Below, in pieces: positions 35,301 through 43,083 of a stretch of 64,000 nt of DNA. The DNA is from Cellvibrio fontiphilus_A. Lineage in GTDB: Bacteria > Pseudomonadota > Gammaproteobacteria > Pseudomonadales > Cellvibrionaceae. Numbering within the stretch: position 1 is the stretch's first letter; the number at the start of each line of letters is the position of its first letter. The notes under the pieces were generated by a model. The model was not told the DNA's origin and did no database searches. It was given only the letters and a program-made list of their open reading frames with translations. Both the position numbers and the translations under genes were made by a program. The stretch covers positions 744,001 to 808,000 of the forward strand of contig NZ_JBHRTF010000002.1 in assembly GCF_042646205.1 (NCBI RefSeq), read 5' to 3'.

Positions 35301-35423
35301 GGCGGCACGCACCCCGGTCACCACGACCTCTTCCAAACTATTATCTTGCGCGTAGGCGCCGCTGATGCTGGAGGCAATCAGCAAGGGGAGCAGTTTCCGG
35401 TGAAAATGTGCAGTCGTTTTCAT
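32364..35423 (-). CDS. TonB-dependent receptor, Xanthomonas-Caulobacter type
   Basis: A 1019-residue outer-membrane receptor with signal peptide (LLPLLIASSISGAYA), TonB-box-like EEVVVTGV, plug (SISSEDIGKLPDSTIADSLQ, then VSIRGSREVLTTLNG and EGGIGGTVDLLTRRAL, quoted separately) and a large barrel ending RRITLGLNAKF. This is the subfamily often used for oligosaccharide uptake. The linked sugar-binding protein, chemoreceptor and halogenase fit a carbohydrate locus. A GAGGA ribosome-binding site precedes the ATG. The promoter contains a LacI-family operator, implying sugar-responsive repression. The exact sugar is not indicated, as no glycoside hydrolase is present in the window. Confidence 0.94.
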   Translation of the reverse strand: MKTTAHFHRKLLPLLIASSISGAYAQDNSLEEVVVTGVRAAQERAIDVKRNSAEIVDSISSEDIGKLPDSTIADSLQRVTGIQIQRSAGQGALVSIRGSREVLTTLNGELFLTAENILNSQADYRDVPSALISGSNVAKSMNAKHLEGGIGGTVDLLTRRALSLDEGLSGSVRLQGSEGSITKTTDPEVSGLVGFNWDDQTAMSLAFSFADQTVSDNSVQTRAGNEVQDEGWGCNCDANGDGDKSDRYLTMSNWDGPRLYKNDTERERLGLAYNFNSQLNDSFELNFDSFYNKMDEVAAGNYLHLGAEAIDYDRNRLTELYGITPVGQEDMYAQFYTTGWKKMMDGSVRGGVNSDYRDTSAANNSLELKYDGGGAFTGSLRYVTSKAKRNTSNLILAQKADSPGGADGIAYNTNGDTRVVNPGFIDDRYPVTFNANKRDVTVGFDPAFSARLADPAAWYFHSSWLEGERQSVNLDVLRADGNFKFADEGITSLDVGMRFSDREASRTQSHYFMPTGLTAYNPANGQEYEMLVKYHEAGYTPYFAPQGAIWDYRIQTGATQNPATDPRINFEPVRGVNLDEAHVTPYIGNVTNFGAGVKGLDVSIPMIDVGRVGDHVAFMDELYDTTHVKRDRPHRSYHIEESRESFYVQANFSNDLRPGINLSGNLGVRRVTDTITVTKNLIDTAQMDPDVISGRDVNHTNFVDLGDVTTVVSHSHFLPSLNATLSFEDDYKIRFSYDERTSLQPLNNFGEGTDVTYQSQIELPDGSRYQPIGSVKEGGNPYLAPWSANVYNLGAEWYPADSALLGLTFFYMDIGGFTDTETKVAPLADSDGVVRNGATMERLINGKDASVEGVELSYQQSFDFLPGFLANTGITWNYTYSPSEKDGQKLQFDNSDIPFNSTAEDQSNLVLWYNDDRFEFRVAANYLGKKYDGQFSNWTLDPLQGNSEEGLVGGLDTWEDSTLYVDVSSTYHINESFNINLNVQNLTEEDSIKYRRWENFRSEYYTFERRITLGLNAKF

Positions 35424-35549
35424 GCGTTGTTCCTCAATAGTTCTTCTTGTCTAACTTGTTATTAAATGTTGATCCCTTGATTCCGATGGCGCAGTAAGGC
35501 GCAAGCCCAGGTGGGTGTCAGGCAGTTATCTTCACCAAAGGATTTCAGA

Positions 35550-35578
35550 ATCCTAGATGTAATCGTTTACATTTTCAA
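35550..35578 (-). promoter_or_regulatory. receptor promoter with LacI-type operator in the spacer
   Basis: On the minus strand: -35 TTGAAA, a 17-bp spacer, -10 TAGGAT. The spacer contains TGTAAACGATTACA, a near-perfect palindrome of the LacI-family pattern TGTAANCGNTTACA. A repressor bound there would block RNA polymerase. The predicted start lies about 120 bp before the receptor ATG. Confidence 0.72.
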
Positions 35579-35788
35579 ACCAAATTTATTCGTCAGATAG
35601 GTATTATTTTGTTTTTTATCACTGAATTTTGGGGTGGGCGATAGATGGTGGCGCTGGGGTCAGTTGTATAGGTAAATAAACAACTGAATGATTAATAAGA
35701 GATTTTTTTCATAAAAAAGCTGGCGGTGGGGTTTTTATTGGTAAAGCTTGGCGCCAAATTCATCACTTGTCTGGCGTCAGTGTAGATT

Positions 35789-35802
35789 TGTAAACGGTTA
35801 CA
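35789..35802. promoter_or_regulatory. second LacI-type operator, 231 bp upstream
   Basis: TGTAAACGGTTACA, the same pattern as the operator in the receptor promoter. The centre-to-centre distance of 231 bp equals 22 helical turns at 10.5 bp, so the two sites face the same side of the helix and could be joined by a repressor loop. Apart from this site, the promoter and the hairpin at 35841, I see nothing in the 35424-35919 gap. Confidence 0.65.
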
Positions 35803-35840
35803 AAATGTTACCTTGGGTGACAACATGGTGCGGGTGAATC

Positions 35841-35872
35841 GCCCCCGGCAACCTGAGTGGTTGGCCGGGGGC
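35841..35872. other. GC-rich hairpin downstream of the DUF533 gene
   Basis: GCCCCCGGC and GCCGGGGGC form a perfect 9-bp stem, extended by AACC/GGTT with one bulge. It lies about 50 bp past the DUF533 stop on the minus strand but has no T run, so terminator function is uncertain. Confidence 0.5.
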
Positions 35873-35919
35873 TGGTTGTATGGGGTGGGTTGCCGGGGGA
35901 AGTGTGGGCTAGGGCGGAT

Positions 35920-36672
35920 TTAGTTGCACAGTTGGATGGCTTGTTTGGCCTGGGTATTGAGTTCGGTTTGCAGCTCGGGCGCTATGCGCAGCTGTTTGGC
36001 CAGCTCTTGCAGGTAGGCGCGCTCCATAAAGTTTTCTTCATCCACCATCAGTATGCTGGCCAGATACATTTCCGCGGCCATTTCCGGGCTAGTGGCGACA
36101 GCGGCAATGGCGGCGGGGTCGAGCGGTTTTTTTAGCTCCTGATCCATCCAGCCCAGCAGGTCGCGATCTTGGGTGAGTTTGCCAATTTCTTCATCAATCA
36201 GCTGGCGCTCGCGGTCATCCACATGGCCGTCTGCTTTGGCGGCGGCAATTAGGGCGATCAAAATCGCACGGCTGTGCTGTTCCGCCTGTGCCGGTGGCAG
36301 GCGATCGATGGTTTGTGGCGCGGGTGCGGCGGCGCCTTTTTGTTGGTTCTGCCAGTTGCCGTAGGCCTTGTAGGCAATCACGCCCAGCGCTGCCAAACCG
36401 CCGTAGGTGAGCACTTTGCCGCCCATCTTGCGGCCTTGTTTACTGCCCAGCAGCAGGCCAAGGGCGCCGCCTGCCAGCGCCGCGCCGCCTTTGCCAGAGA
36501 GCAAACCCGCCAGGCTGCCCAGTGGCGATGAATCGTTTTGGGGCTGGTTGTGATTGCTTGACTGGGAATTAGTCGAGGGTGGCCAGCCGCCAGCTTGGGC
36601 GCTGCCGCCTTTGTTCTGTAACAAATCGGAGCCGGCCTTGAGCAATTGATTTAAAAGGTTGGTCGTGTTCAT
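35920..36672 (-). CDS. DUF533 (YebE-like) membrane protein with TerB-like domain
   Basis: A 250-residue protein. The N-terminus is Gln/Asn/Ser-rich and low-complexity (about residues 20-50). Glycine/alanine-rich hydrophobic segments follow (GKGGAALAGGALGLLLGSKQ and VLTYGGLAALGVIAYKAYG). The C-terminal 130 residues are a TerB-like helical domain (RAILIALIAAAKADGHVDD, then EMAAEMYLASILMVDEENFM). This is the DUF533/YebE layout, an inner-membrane protein of unknown function linked in enterics to envelope stress. It diverges from the CobW-family gene across a 182-bp gap in which I recognise no operator. Confidence 0.86.
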   Translation of the reverse strand: MNTTNLLNQLLKAGSDLLQNKGGSAQAGGWPPSTNSQSSNHNQPQNDSSPLGSLAGLLSGKGGAALAGGALGLLLGSKQGRKMGGKVLTYGGLAALGVIAYKAYGNWQNQQKGAAAPAPQTIDRLPPAQAEQHSRAILIALIAAAKADGHVDDRERQLIDEEIGKLTQDRDLLGWMDQELKKPLDPAAIAAVATSPEMAAEMYLASILMVDEENFMERAYLQELAKQLRIAPELQTELNTQAKQAIQLCN

Positions 36673-36854
36673 CTTGCCTCCTGAGTGAACAGGCTATGTG
36701 CCTGTAATAAACCTGTGTGCATCTGCAATATACGTTTCTATGGGGCTTAAGACCGCAAAAGCAAACCAACTTGTGCGCCGGTCTTTGTAAAATAGTGTTT
36801 TGTTCGCCTCAGCCGTACAGCAGATCCTTATCGCTTTCACCTATTTCCGGACCT

Positions 36855-37934
36855 ATGACCTTGCAAACCCAAACTACGCCCAAGCCACTGATTCCCACCA
36901 ACATCATCACCGGTTTTTTGGGGGTGGGCAAAACCACCGCCATCAAACACCTGTTGCAGCACAAGCCGGAGGGCGAGGTCTGGTCGGTGCTGGTAAATGA
37001 ATTTGGTGAAATCGGCATAGATGGCGCGCTGCTAAAAGAAACCAATGCGCATATTCGCGAGGTGCCGGGCGGCTGCATTTGTTGTGTTGCCGGGCTGCCG
37101 ATGAAAATGGCGCTCAATATGCTGATCGCCCGCACCAAGCCGGATCGCCTGCTGATTGAACCCACCGGCCTTGGGCACCCGGAGGAGATCATCAACAGCC
37201 TGACCGGCGAGTACTACGACACAGTGCTGGATCTGCGCGCGACCTTGACGCTGGTGGATCCTCGCAAGTTAAGCGACGAGCGCTACACCAACAACGCCAC
37301 CTTTCAGGATCAAATTGCGGTGGCCGATGTATTAATCGCCAATAAGGTCGATCAGTGTTCGCCGCTGGATCGCGCCAATTTCGACGATCTTGTCGCCAGT
37401 TTTGCGCCGCCCAAACAAGCGTCCTTTGCGGTAGAGCAGGGCGCGCTGCAACTGGACTGGCTGGATTACCCGCGTCAGCCGCATCAACTCAAGCACCCCG
37501 GCCTGCACACGGCAGGTAAGCCCAATCGCCTCAGCCCGCAGCGCGAGCTGTACAACGCGGCGATCAAATTGCCCGAGGGCGAAGAATTTGTGCGTCGGGA
37601 AAATAGCGGCCAGGGTTTTTACTCCTGTGGCTGGATGTTTCAACCCAGGGTGCAGTTTGACTTCAATCAACTCTTCGGCTGGATGACTGGCCTCGCGCTG
37701 GTGCGCGCCAAGGCGGTGATGAATACTGACCAAGGCGTTTACATGTTCAATGCCGAGCAGGGGGTACTCAGCGTCAAACCCCTGGATCTGGATGCTGAGC
37801 TGGATTTGTCCGACAGCCGTATTGAATTAATAGACGATAAACCGCTGGCGGTGGCGCAGTTGGAAGCCGTGTTAATGGCGTGCCGCCATGCCGCAGTTGA
37901 TCAGGCCGGAGGGCCAGAAATATCACCAACTTAA
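36855..37934 (+). CDS. CobW/COG0523-family GTP-dependent metallochaperone
   Basis: A 359-residue P-loop GTPase of the G3E family. It has Walker A GFLGVGKTT (residues 20-28), the metal-binding motif GGCICC (Cys74, Cys76, Cys77), EPTGLGHPEE and the guanine-specificity motif NKVD. C-terminal CobW domain present (about residues 250-340). Family members deliver zinc, cobalt or other metals to target enzymes. The target here is unknown, and no Zur box is visible upstream, so a zinc-starvation role is not supported by the sequence. The ATG at MTLQTQT was chosen, as the upstream extension from 36717 looks non-coding. Confidence 0.88.
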   Translation: MTLQTQTTPKPLIPTNIITGFLGVGKTTAIKHLLQHKPEGEVWSVLVNEFGEIGIDGALLKETNAHIREVPGGCICCVAGLPMKMALNMLIARTKPDRLLIEPTGLGHPEEIINSLTGEYYDTVLDLRATLTLVDPRKLSDERYTNNATFQDQIAVADVLIANKVDQCSPLDRANFDDLVASFAPPKQASFAVEQGALQLDWLDYPRQPHQLKHPGLHTAGKPNRLSPQRELYNAAIKLPEGEEFVRRENSGQGFYSCGWMFQPRVQFDFNQLFGWMTGLALVRAKAVMNTDQGVYMFNAEQGVLSVKPLDLDAELDLSDSRIELIDDKPLAVAQLEAVLMACRHAAVDQAGGPEISPT

Positions 37935-38066
37935 CGTTAATGAGCTAAGGTTAGTGATAGTGTGTATGCCTGCTTGTCCAAGGTATGGGCCGGCAACAAG
38001 GGCAACACCCGCCATAAAAGCAACAAACTATAAAGCCAACCGGATAGACGTTTAGAGGTCGATAAA

Positions 38067-40484
38067 ATGATGTTACTGCTTTCACTACTCGCGATATGGA
38101 TATTGGTTGCCATACTCACCTACCGTCAGGTGGCTTTGGCAGCGGCGTCATCGATTGTGATCATCGCCTGGCTGGTATTGGGCGTGTTCACCCCGACCCT
38201 GCTATCGCCCTGGCTGGTTGTGCCGCTGGCGGCAATCCTGGTGTTGTTAAATGTGGGGGCGGTGCGCCGCGCGCTGCTGACCAAACCCGTATTTGCGATG
38301 CTGAAAAAATCCATGCCTCCCATCAGCGCCACCGAGCGCGATGCGCTGGAGGCGGGCACTACCTGGTGGGAAAAGCAGTTATTCAGCGGTCGCCCAGACT
38401 GGAATGAATTTGCCGAAATCAGCCTGCCGCAACTGACCGCGGAAGAACAGTCGTTTATCGACAATGAAGTGAGTGAACTCTGCGCACTGTTGGATGAATG
38501 GAAAATCCAGAACGACCTCAAAGACCTGCCGCCGGAAGCCTGGCAATTCCTCAAAGACAAAAATTTCTTTGGCCTGATTATCCCCAAAGAATACGGCGGG
38601 CGCGATTTCAGCCCCTACGCGCAAAGCCGCATTATGAGCAAAATCGCCAGCCGCTCCGGCACCGCTGCTGTGACTGCCATGGTGCCCAACTCCCTTGGCC
38701 CCGGCGAACTCTTGGTGAAATACGGCACTGAAGAACAGCGCCAGCGCTGGTTGCCCGGTTTGGCTAACGGCACTGAAATTCCCTGTTTTGGTCTGACCGG
38801 CCCCGAGGCGGGTTCAGACGCCGGCTCGATCCCCGATACCGGCATAGTCTGCAAAGGCATGTTTGAAGGCAAAGAAGTCATCGGCCTGAAACTCACCTTC
38901 AGCAAACGTTGGATCACCCTGGCGCCCGTGGCTACGGTTGTCGGCTTGGCCTTCAAGGTCTATGACCCCGAAGGTCTATTGGGTGACCCCGGCAAAGTGG
39001 AATACGGCATTACCTGTGCGCTGATTCCCGCCAATCACCCCGGTGTGGAAATCGGCAAGCGCCACAACCCCGGCTCACCCTTTATGAACGGGCCCATCTA
39101 CGGCACCGATGTGTTTATCCCGGTGGATTGGATCATCGGCGGCGCTGCTATGGCCGGTAAGGGCTGGCGCATGTTGATCGAGTGTTTGGGCGCTGGTCGC
39201 GGTGTATCCCTGCCCGCCTTGTCTACTGCCAGTGGTGAAATGAACTACCGCATGGTGGGTGCTTACGCGCGTATTCGCCGCCAGTTCAATACCGAAGTCG
39301 GCAAGTTCGAAGGTGTTCAGGAAGCGACAGCGGAAATTGCCGCTACCGGTTATACCCTTGAAGCTATGCGCCAATTTGTCACCAAGGGGCTGGAGACAGG
39401 TGCTCCCTCGGTGATGACGGCTATGGCTAAATACCATGCCACCGAGTTGATGCGGAAATCGGTAGAGCATTCGATGGATGTGGTGGGTGGCCGCGCTATC
39501 CAGAAAGGTCCACGCAACTTTTTGGTTGCTTCCTATCATTCGGTACCGGTGGCCATCACTGTGGAAGGCGCCAATATTCTTACCCGTTCGCTGATGATTT
39601 TTGGTCAGGGTGCTATGCGCTGCCATCCCTTCCTGTTTGAAGAAATGCAGGCCATGCAGCTGGAGAATAACAGCGAAGGGCTGAAAAAATTTGATCTACT
39701 CTTCACTGCGCATTTGGGCCATATCGCCAACAATATGTTGCGCACCAAGTTGCTGGGTTTCCTCGGCGGTCGTTTTAGCAGTGTGCCCGCCAATGCGGAC
39801 GCTTTCAGCACCCGCTGGTATCAGCGGATTAACTTACTGAGTGCCGCGCTCGCATCTATGTCCGATATCGCCTTGGGTGTATTGGGTGGCAACCTCAAAC
39901 GCCGTGAATTGCTCTCGGCGCGTTTGGGTGACGTGCACAGCCAGCTGTTTATCGCCTGTGCGATTTTGAAATTCCACTCGGCACACCCACGCACCCGCGC
40001 GGAAGATGCCCATGCGGAATATGCCTTGAATCGTGCGCTTTACATCGCCCAGGAGGCACTGCGCGATTTTGCCGATAACTTCCCGCTCAAAACCCTGGCC
40101 AAATTAATTCGTTTTGTGGCCATGCCCTGCGGCTACATAGTCAAAAAGCCAAACGATAACCTGGTGCGTGAATTGGGTGATTTGATTATGGAAGAGAACC
40201 CCGTGCGTCAAATGCTTGGCCAGTATCTCTATGTAAGCCATGACCCTGAAGATGCGTTTGGCCGTGTGGAGAGCACCTATCAGACTCTGTTGTCCCTTGG
40301 CCCTGTGTGGCACGCTTTCCTCAAAGCCAAAAACACCGGCAAGATCAGCGGCAATAGCACTGAAGAGTTGGCCAAAGATGCAGCGGCCAAAAACATCATC
40401 CAGCCGCAAGATGTCGCGCGGGTTGTGGATTATGACGCGCGCCGCTTTGACTGTTTAATCACCGATGCTTTCGACAAGCTGTAA
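38067..40484 (+). CDS. fadE: acyl-CoA dehydrogenase FadE
   Basis: An 805-residue FAD enzyme catalysing the first step of fatty acid beta-oxidation, the same length class as E. coli FadE (814) and far longer than ordinary acyl-CoA dehydrogenases. It has two N-terminal hydrophobic segments (residues about 1-75), then the dehydrogenase core: FFGLIIPKEYGGRDFSPYAQ, CFGLTGPEAGSDAGSIPDTG, IECLGAGRGVSLPALS and VVGGRAIQKGPRNFL. The C-terminal DUF1974 extension covers about residues 510-800. It is a single gene with its own terminator. No recognisable FadR or PsrA site was found in the 132-bp upstream gap. Confidence 0.95.
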   Translation: MMLLLSLLAIWILVAILTYRQVALAAASSIVIIAWLVLGVFTPTLLSPWLVVPLAAILVLLNVGAVRRALLTKPVFAMLKKSMPPISATERDALEAGTTWWEKQLFSGRPDWNEFAEISLPQLTAEEQSFIDNEVSELCALLDEWKIQNDLKDLPPEAWQFLKDKNFFGLIIPKEYGGRDFSPYAQSRIMSKIASRSGTAAVTAMVPNSLGPGELLVKYGTEEQRQRWLPGLANGTEIPCFGLTGPEAGSDAGSIPDTGIVCKGMFEGKEVIGLKLTFSKRWITLAPVATVVGLAFKVYDPEGLLGDPGKVEYGITCALIPANHPGVEIGKRHNPGSPFMNGPIYGTDVFIPVDWIIGGAAMAGKGWRMLIECLGAGRGVSLPALSTASGEMNYRMVGAYARIRRQFNTEVGKFEGVQEATAEIAATGYTLEAMRQFVTKGLETGAPSVMTAMAKYHATELMRKSVEHSMDVVGGRAIQKGPRNFLVASYHSVPVAITVEGANILTRSLMIFGQGAMRCHPFLFEEMQAMQLENNSEGLKKFDLLFTAHLGHIANNMLRTKLLGFLGGRFSSVPANADAFSTRWYQRINLLSAALASMSDIALGVLGGNLKRRELLSARLGDVHSQLFIACAILKFHSAHPRTRAEDAHAEYALNRALYIAQEALRDFADNFPLKTLAKLIRFVAMPCGYIVKKPNDNLVRELGDLIMEENPVRQMLGQYLYVSHDPEDAFGRVESTYQTLLSLGPVWHAFLKAKNTGKISGNSTEELAKDAAAKNIIQPQDVARVVDYDARRFDCLITDAFDKL

Positions 40485-40503
40485 GTGATCGCCCTGTAAA
40501 CGC

Positions 40504-40529
40504 AAAAACCCGCTACGGCGGGTTTTTTT
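40504..40529 (+). terminator. rho-independent terminator after fadE
   Basis: AAAACCCGC/GCGGGTTTT stem with a TACG loop, followed by TTT, 20 bp past the stop. Confidence 0.85.
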
Positions 40530-40580
40530 ATGGCCAGGTATTGGAGTTTAGTGTTTAAAGTGGGGGGGGCAGTGTGCGGC

Positions 40581-41897
40581 TTAGTCTGCCAACACTGAAC
40601 AATTGCGGCCCTGGGCTTTGGCTTGGTAGAGGGCTATATCTGCCCGCTTGAAGGTCTCGTTAAAATCCTCGCCCGGCACGCGGTCACTCACGCCAAAACT
40701 GGCGGTCACAAGTACGGGGTTGTCTGGCTCAAACGCAGAGTCTTGTATTGTCAGGCGAATTTTTTCTGCCATGGCAATGGCAAACGCTTTGGGCTTATTG
40801 GGTAAAATCACAATAAATTCTTCGCCGCCCCAGCGCCCCAAATAATCTTTGCGGCTGATGGCTTTGCCAATGATGCGAGCCACTGCCTGCAGAATCCGGT
40901 CGCCGGTGTCATGTCCACGCCTGTCATTGATGCGTTTGAAATGGTCTATGTCGATCAGGATCAGGGAGAAGTCCGGACTATCAGGCGCTTCACTTTCGCT
41001 CTCCTTGAGCGCGACCAGCGTGTTAACAACTTGGTCTATACCAAAACGGTTGTAGGTTTGGGTGAGCGGGTCAACGGTAGAGAGCCGGCGGAACTTGTCG
41101 GTTTCACGGCGCAGTTCGGTGTTGTCTTGATTAAGGGTATTAATTACCTGCACATCGTGTTTGCTTTGCGCGCGCAGCTGTACCAACCTCAACACTGCAT
41201 AGCTAAAAATGCCTAGCAGCCACATCACCAGAATGCCCAAGTACCAATGTTCGGCACTTATCCATTCGCCATCAAATTCCAGCTTCTCAATGCGTATTTC
41301 ATAATCTCCGCTGGCCAGTGCCTCGGTGTAATCTATGCCCAGGGTTTTTATGTTGTTGAGTTCAGGGGGCGCCAATTGGCGCGGTATATTAAGCTGGTCA
41401 AGCCACCAGTCGGCCACTCTGAATTCGTCGAGGCCAATACGGATTTCCTGCCCGAGGTCGCTTGCAGCCAGATTGACCGACATGAATTTGGTGCTGTTGC
41501 CGTCTTCAAGGTTTGCATAGGCTGGGTTGAAATTGCGTAGCGATAAGCGGATTTTCTTGGCATTGCCCCAGTGACTGAGTTTTATATTCAAGTGCGAATA
41601 GCCAGATAAGTCCAAACCTTTGGTTGGCTCTGTAGAGTAAAACAACAGCCCCAGGCTGCAGGGAAAATAGCTGCCATCCGGCGCGGGGAAACGGCAGCGC
41701 CAATGGAAGTTCTGTTCATCTACCCACTGCGCGGCTGAACTACCGTCGGGCAGCGTACCGGCGTGAAAATAATATTCCGTTTTGGCGTTGGGAATGAGAA
41801 GCAAACGTTTCTTGGGGAGGAATTGCTGCAGCGCTAACAGGCAAGCTGTTACGAGAATGCCGATAATCAGGAACGAGTTGAACCGTTTGTCGTTCAT
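40581..41897 (-). CDS. membrane diguanylate cyclase with periplasmic beta-sandwich sensor
   Basis: A 438-residue protein with TM1 at residues about 8-26 and a periplasmic domain of about 200 residues. That domain carries GLDLSGYSHLNIKLSHWG and FRVADWWLDQLNIP, a pattern reminiscent of CIA30/CBM11-type beta-sandwiches that often bind carbohydrate. TM2 (YLGILVMWLLGIFSYAVLRL) and a coiled coil follow. The GGDEF domain (DPLTQTYNRFG, DIDHFKRINDRRGHDTGD, RWGGEEF) is intact, so it should make c-di-GMP in response to an extracytoplasmic cue. It diverges from the surface-polysaccharide locus across a 202-bp gap. Carbohydrate sensing is inference from weak pattern similarity. Confidence 0.9.
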   Translation of the reverse strand: MNDKRFNSFLIIGILVTACLLALQQFLPKKRLLLIPNAKTEYYFHAGTLPDGSSAAQWVDEQNFHWRCRFPAPDGSYFPCSLGLLFYSTEPTKGLDLSGYSHLNIKLSHWGNAKKIRLSLRNFNPAYANLEDGNSTKFMSVNLAASDLGQEIRIGLDEFRVADWWLDQLNIPRQLAPPELNNIKTLGIDYTEALASGDYEIRIEKLEFDGEWISAEHWYLGILVMWLLGIFSYAVLRLVQLRAQSKHDVQVINTLNQDNTELRRETDKFRRLSTVDPLTQTYNRFGIDQVVNTLVALKESESEAPDSPDFSLILIDIDHFKRINDRRGHDTGDRILQAVARIIGKAISRKDYLGRWGGEEFIVILPNKPKAFAIAMAEKIRLTIQDSAFEPDNPVLVTASFGVSDRVPGEDFNETFKRADIALYQAKAQGRNCSVLAD

Positions 41898-42099
41898 TGC
41901 GCTGCAAAAACCTTGAACAAATTAGCCCCTAGTATTGATTATTTTTCCAACATTGCCACTCAAATTGTCAGGATTTGGGTAATTTGTGCATGCTTGCAAA
42001 TAATGAGTGTCGTGCCAGCGACGGTAAACCTTGTTGACAGCGCTATAATGCCTGCAGATTTCCATTTTCTTCGTTTATTCACACAACCTGCATTTATCT

Positions 42100-42999
42100 A
42101 TGAATCTGCTCATTACCGGCGCCAATGGTTATGTGGGGCGATATCTCTGCCCTTTATTGATTGCCGATGGGCACCATGCCATCACCTTGACGCGCAAGGC
42201 CTGGCATCAGCCGCCGGCAAGAAATTATCTGTGGGAGGCGGGGGTGATGCCCGCGCTGCAGGGCGTGGATCTGGTTATTCATCTTGCAGCATTAGCTCAT
42301 CAGGCTGGCCCTGAATCGCCGGAAACGGCCGCGCTTTATCACGCTGTAAATGTGGAGCAAACCCGCCAGCTCGCCAGTGCGGCGCTGGCGCAGGGCGTCA
42401 AACGTTTCATATATCTCAGTAGCATTAAAGTTAATGGCGAATCGACTGACTGCAGCCCCTACCGGTACGACACCCAGCCGCAGCCGGAGGATAGCTATGG
42501 TCGTTCCAAATGGGCGGCAGAGCAGGTGTTGCATGAGTTGCTGGATGGCTCAACAACTGAGCTGGTCATTATCCGCCCACCATTAATTTGGGGGGGTGAG
42601 ATGAAGGGTAATCTTGCGCTACTGCAGCGATGGGTACGCTGGCGTCTGCCGCTCCCTTTTGGCGGTATCCACAATCGGCGAGACCTGGTGTCCATCGATA
42701 ACCTGTGCAGTTTAATCCGGCTGGTGTTGGATCACCCGCAGGCTGCAGGTCAGACACTGTTGGTCAGCGATGGTGTGACGCGTAACACGGCGGATATTGT
42801 CCGTCTGGTGAGCGCGGCTGGCGCCGTATCGCCGTTAATTATTCCCTGTCCCGCATGGCTATTCAGGTTATTTACTTATTTACCAGTTGTTGGTGCGCGT
42901 TTGAAAAAACTGACTGGCAATCTGGAGGTGGATATAACGCCCACCTGCGAACGCTTGGGGTGGCGGCCATTGCTATTAGACCGCGGCGCAAAAAGCTGA
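42100..42999 (+). CDS. NAD-dependent sugar epimerase/dehydratase
   Basis: A 299-residue extended short-chain dehydrogenase acting on a nucleotide sugar. It has the Rossmann motif ITGANGYVGRYL at the N-terminus, catalytic Ser in YLSSIKVNGES and YxxxK as YGRSKWAAEQ. It resembles WbpV/UDP-hexose 4-epimerase-type proteins that stand just before WbpM in pseudomonad O-antigen loci; the exact substrate cannot be assigned. Here no WbpL-type initiating transferase lies between it and the WbpM-like gene 84 bp downstream. It is the first gene of the surface-glycan run. Confidence 0.85.
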   Translation: MNLLITGANGYVGRYLCPLLIADGHHAITLTRKAWHQPPARNYLWEAGVMPALQGVDLVIHLAALAHQAGPESPETAALYHAVNVEQTRQLASAALAQGVKRFIYLSSIKVNGESTDCSPYRYDTQPQPEDSYGRSKWAAEQVLHELLDGSTTELVIIRPPLIWGGEMKGNLALLQRWVRWRLPLPFGGIHNRRDLVSIDNLCSLIRLVLDHPQAAGQTLLVSDGVTRNTADIVRLVSAAGAVSPLIIPCPAWLFRLFTYLPVVGARLKKLTGNLEVDITPTCERLGWRPLLLDRGAKS

Positions 43000-43083
43000 C
43001 AAATTGTTACGGCTGCTAACTATCAAAGCCATGGTGCACTTGATACCATCCTTTACCTGATTGGTTCAGGTCTGATAGAGCGA

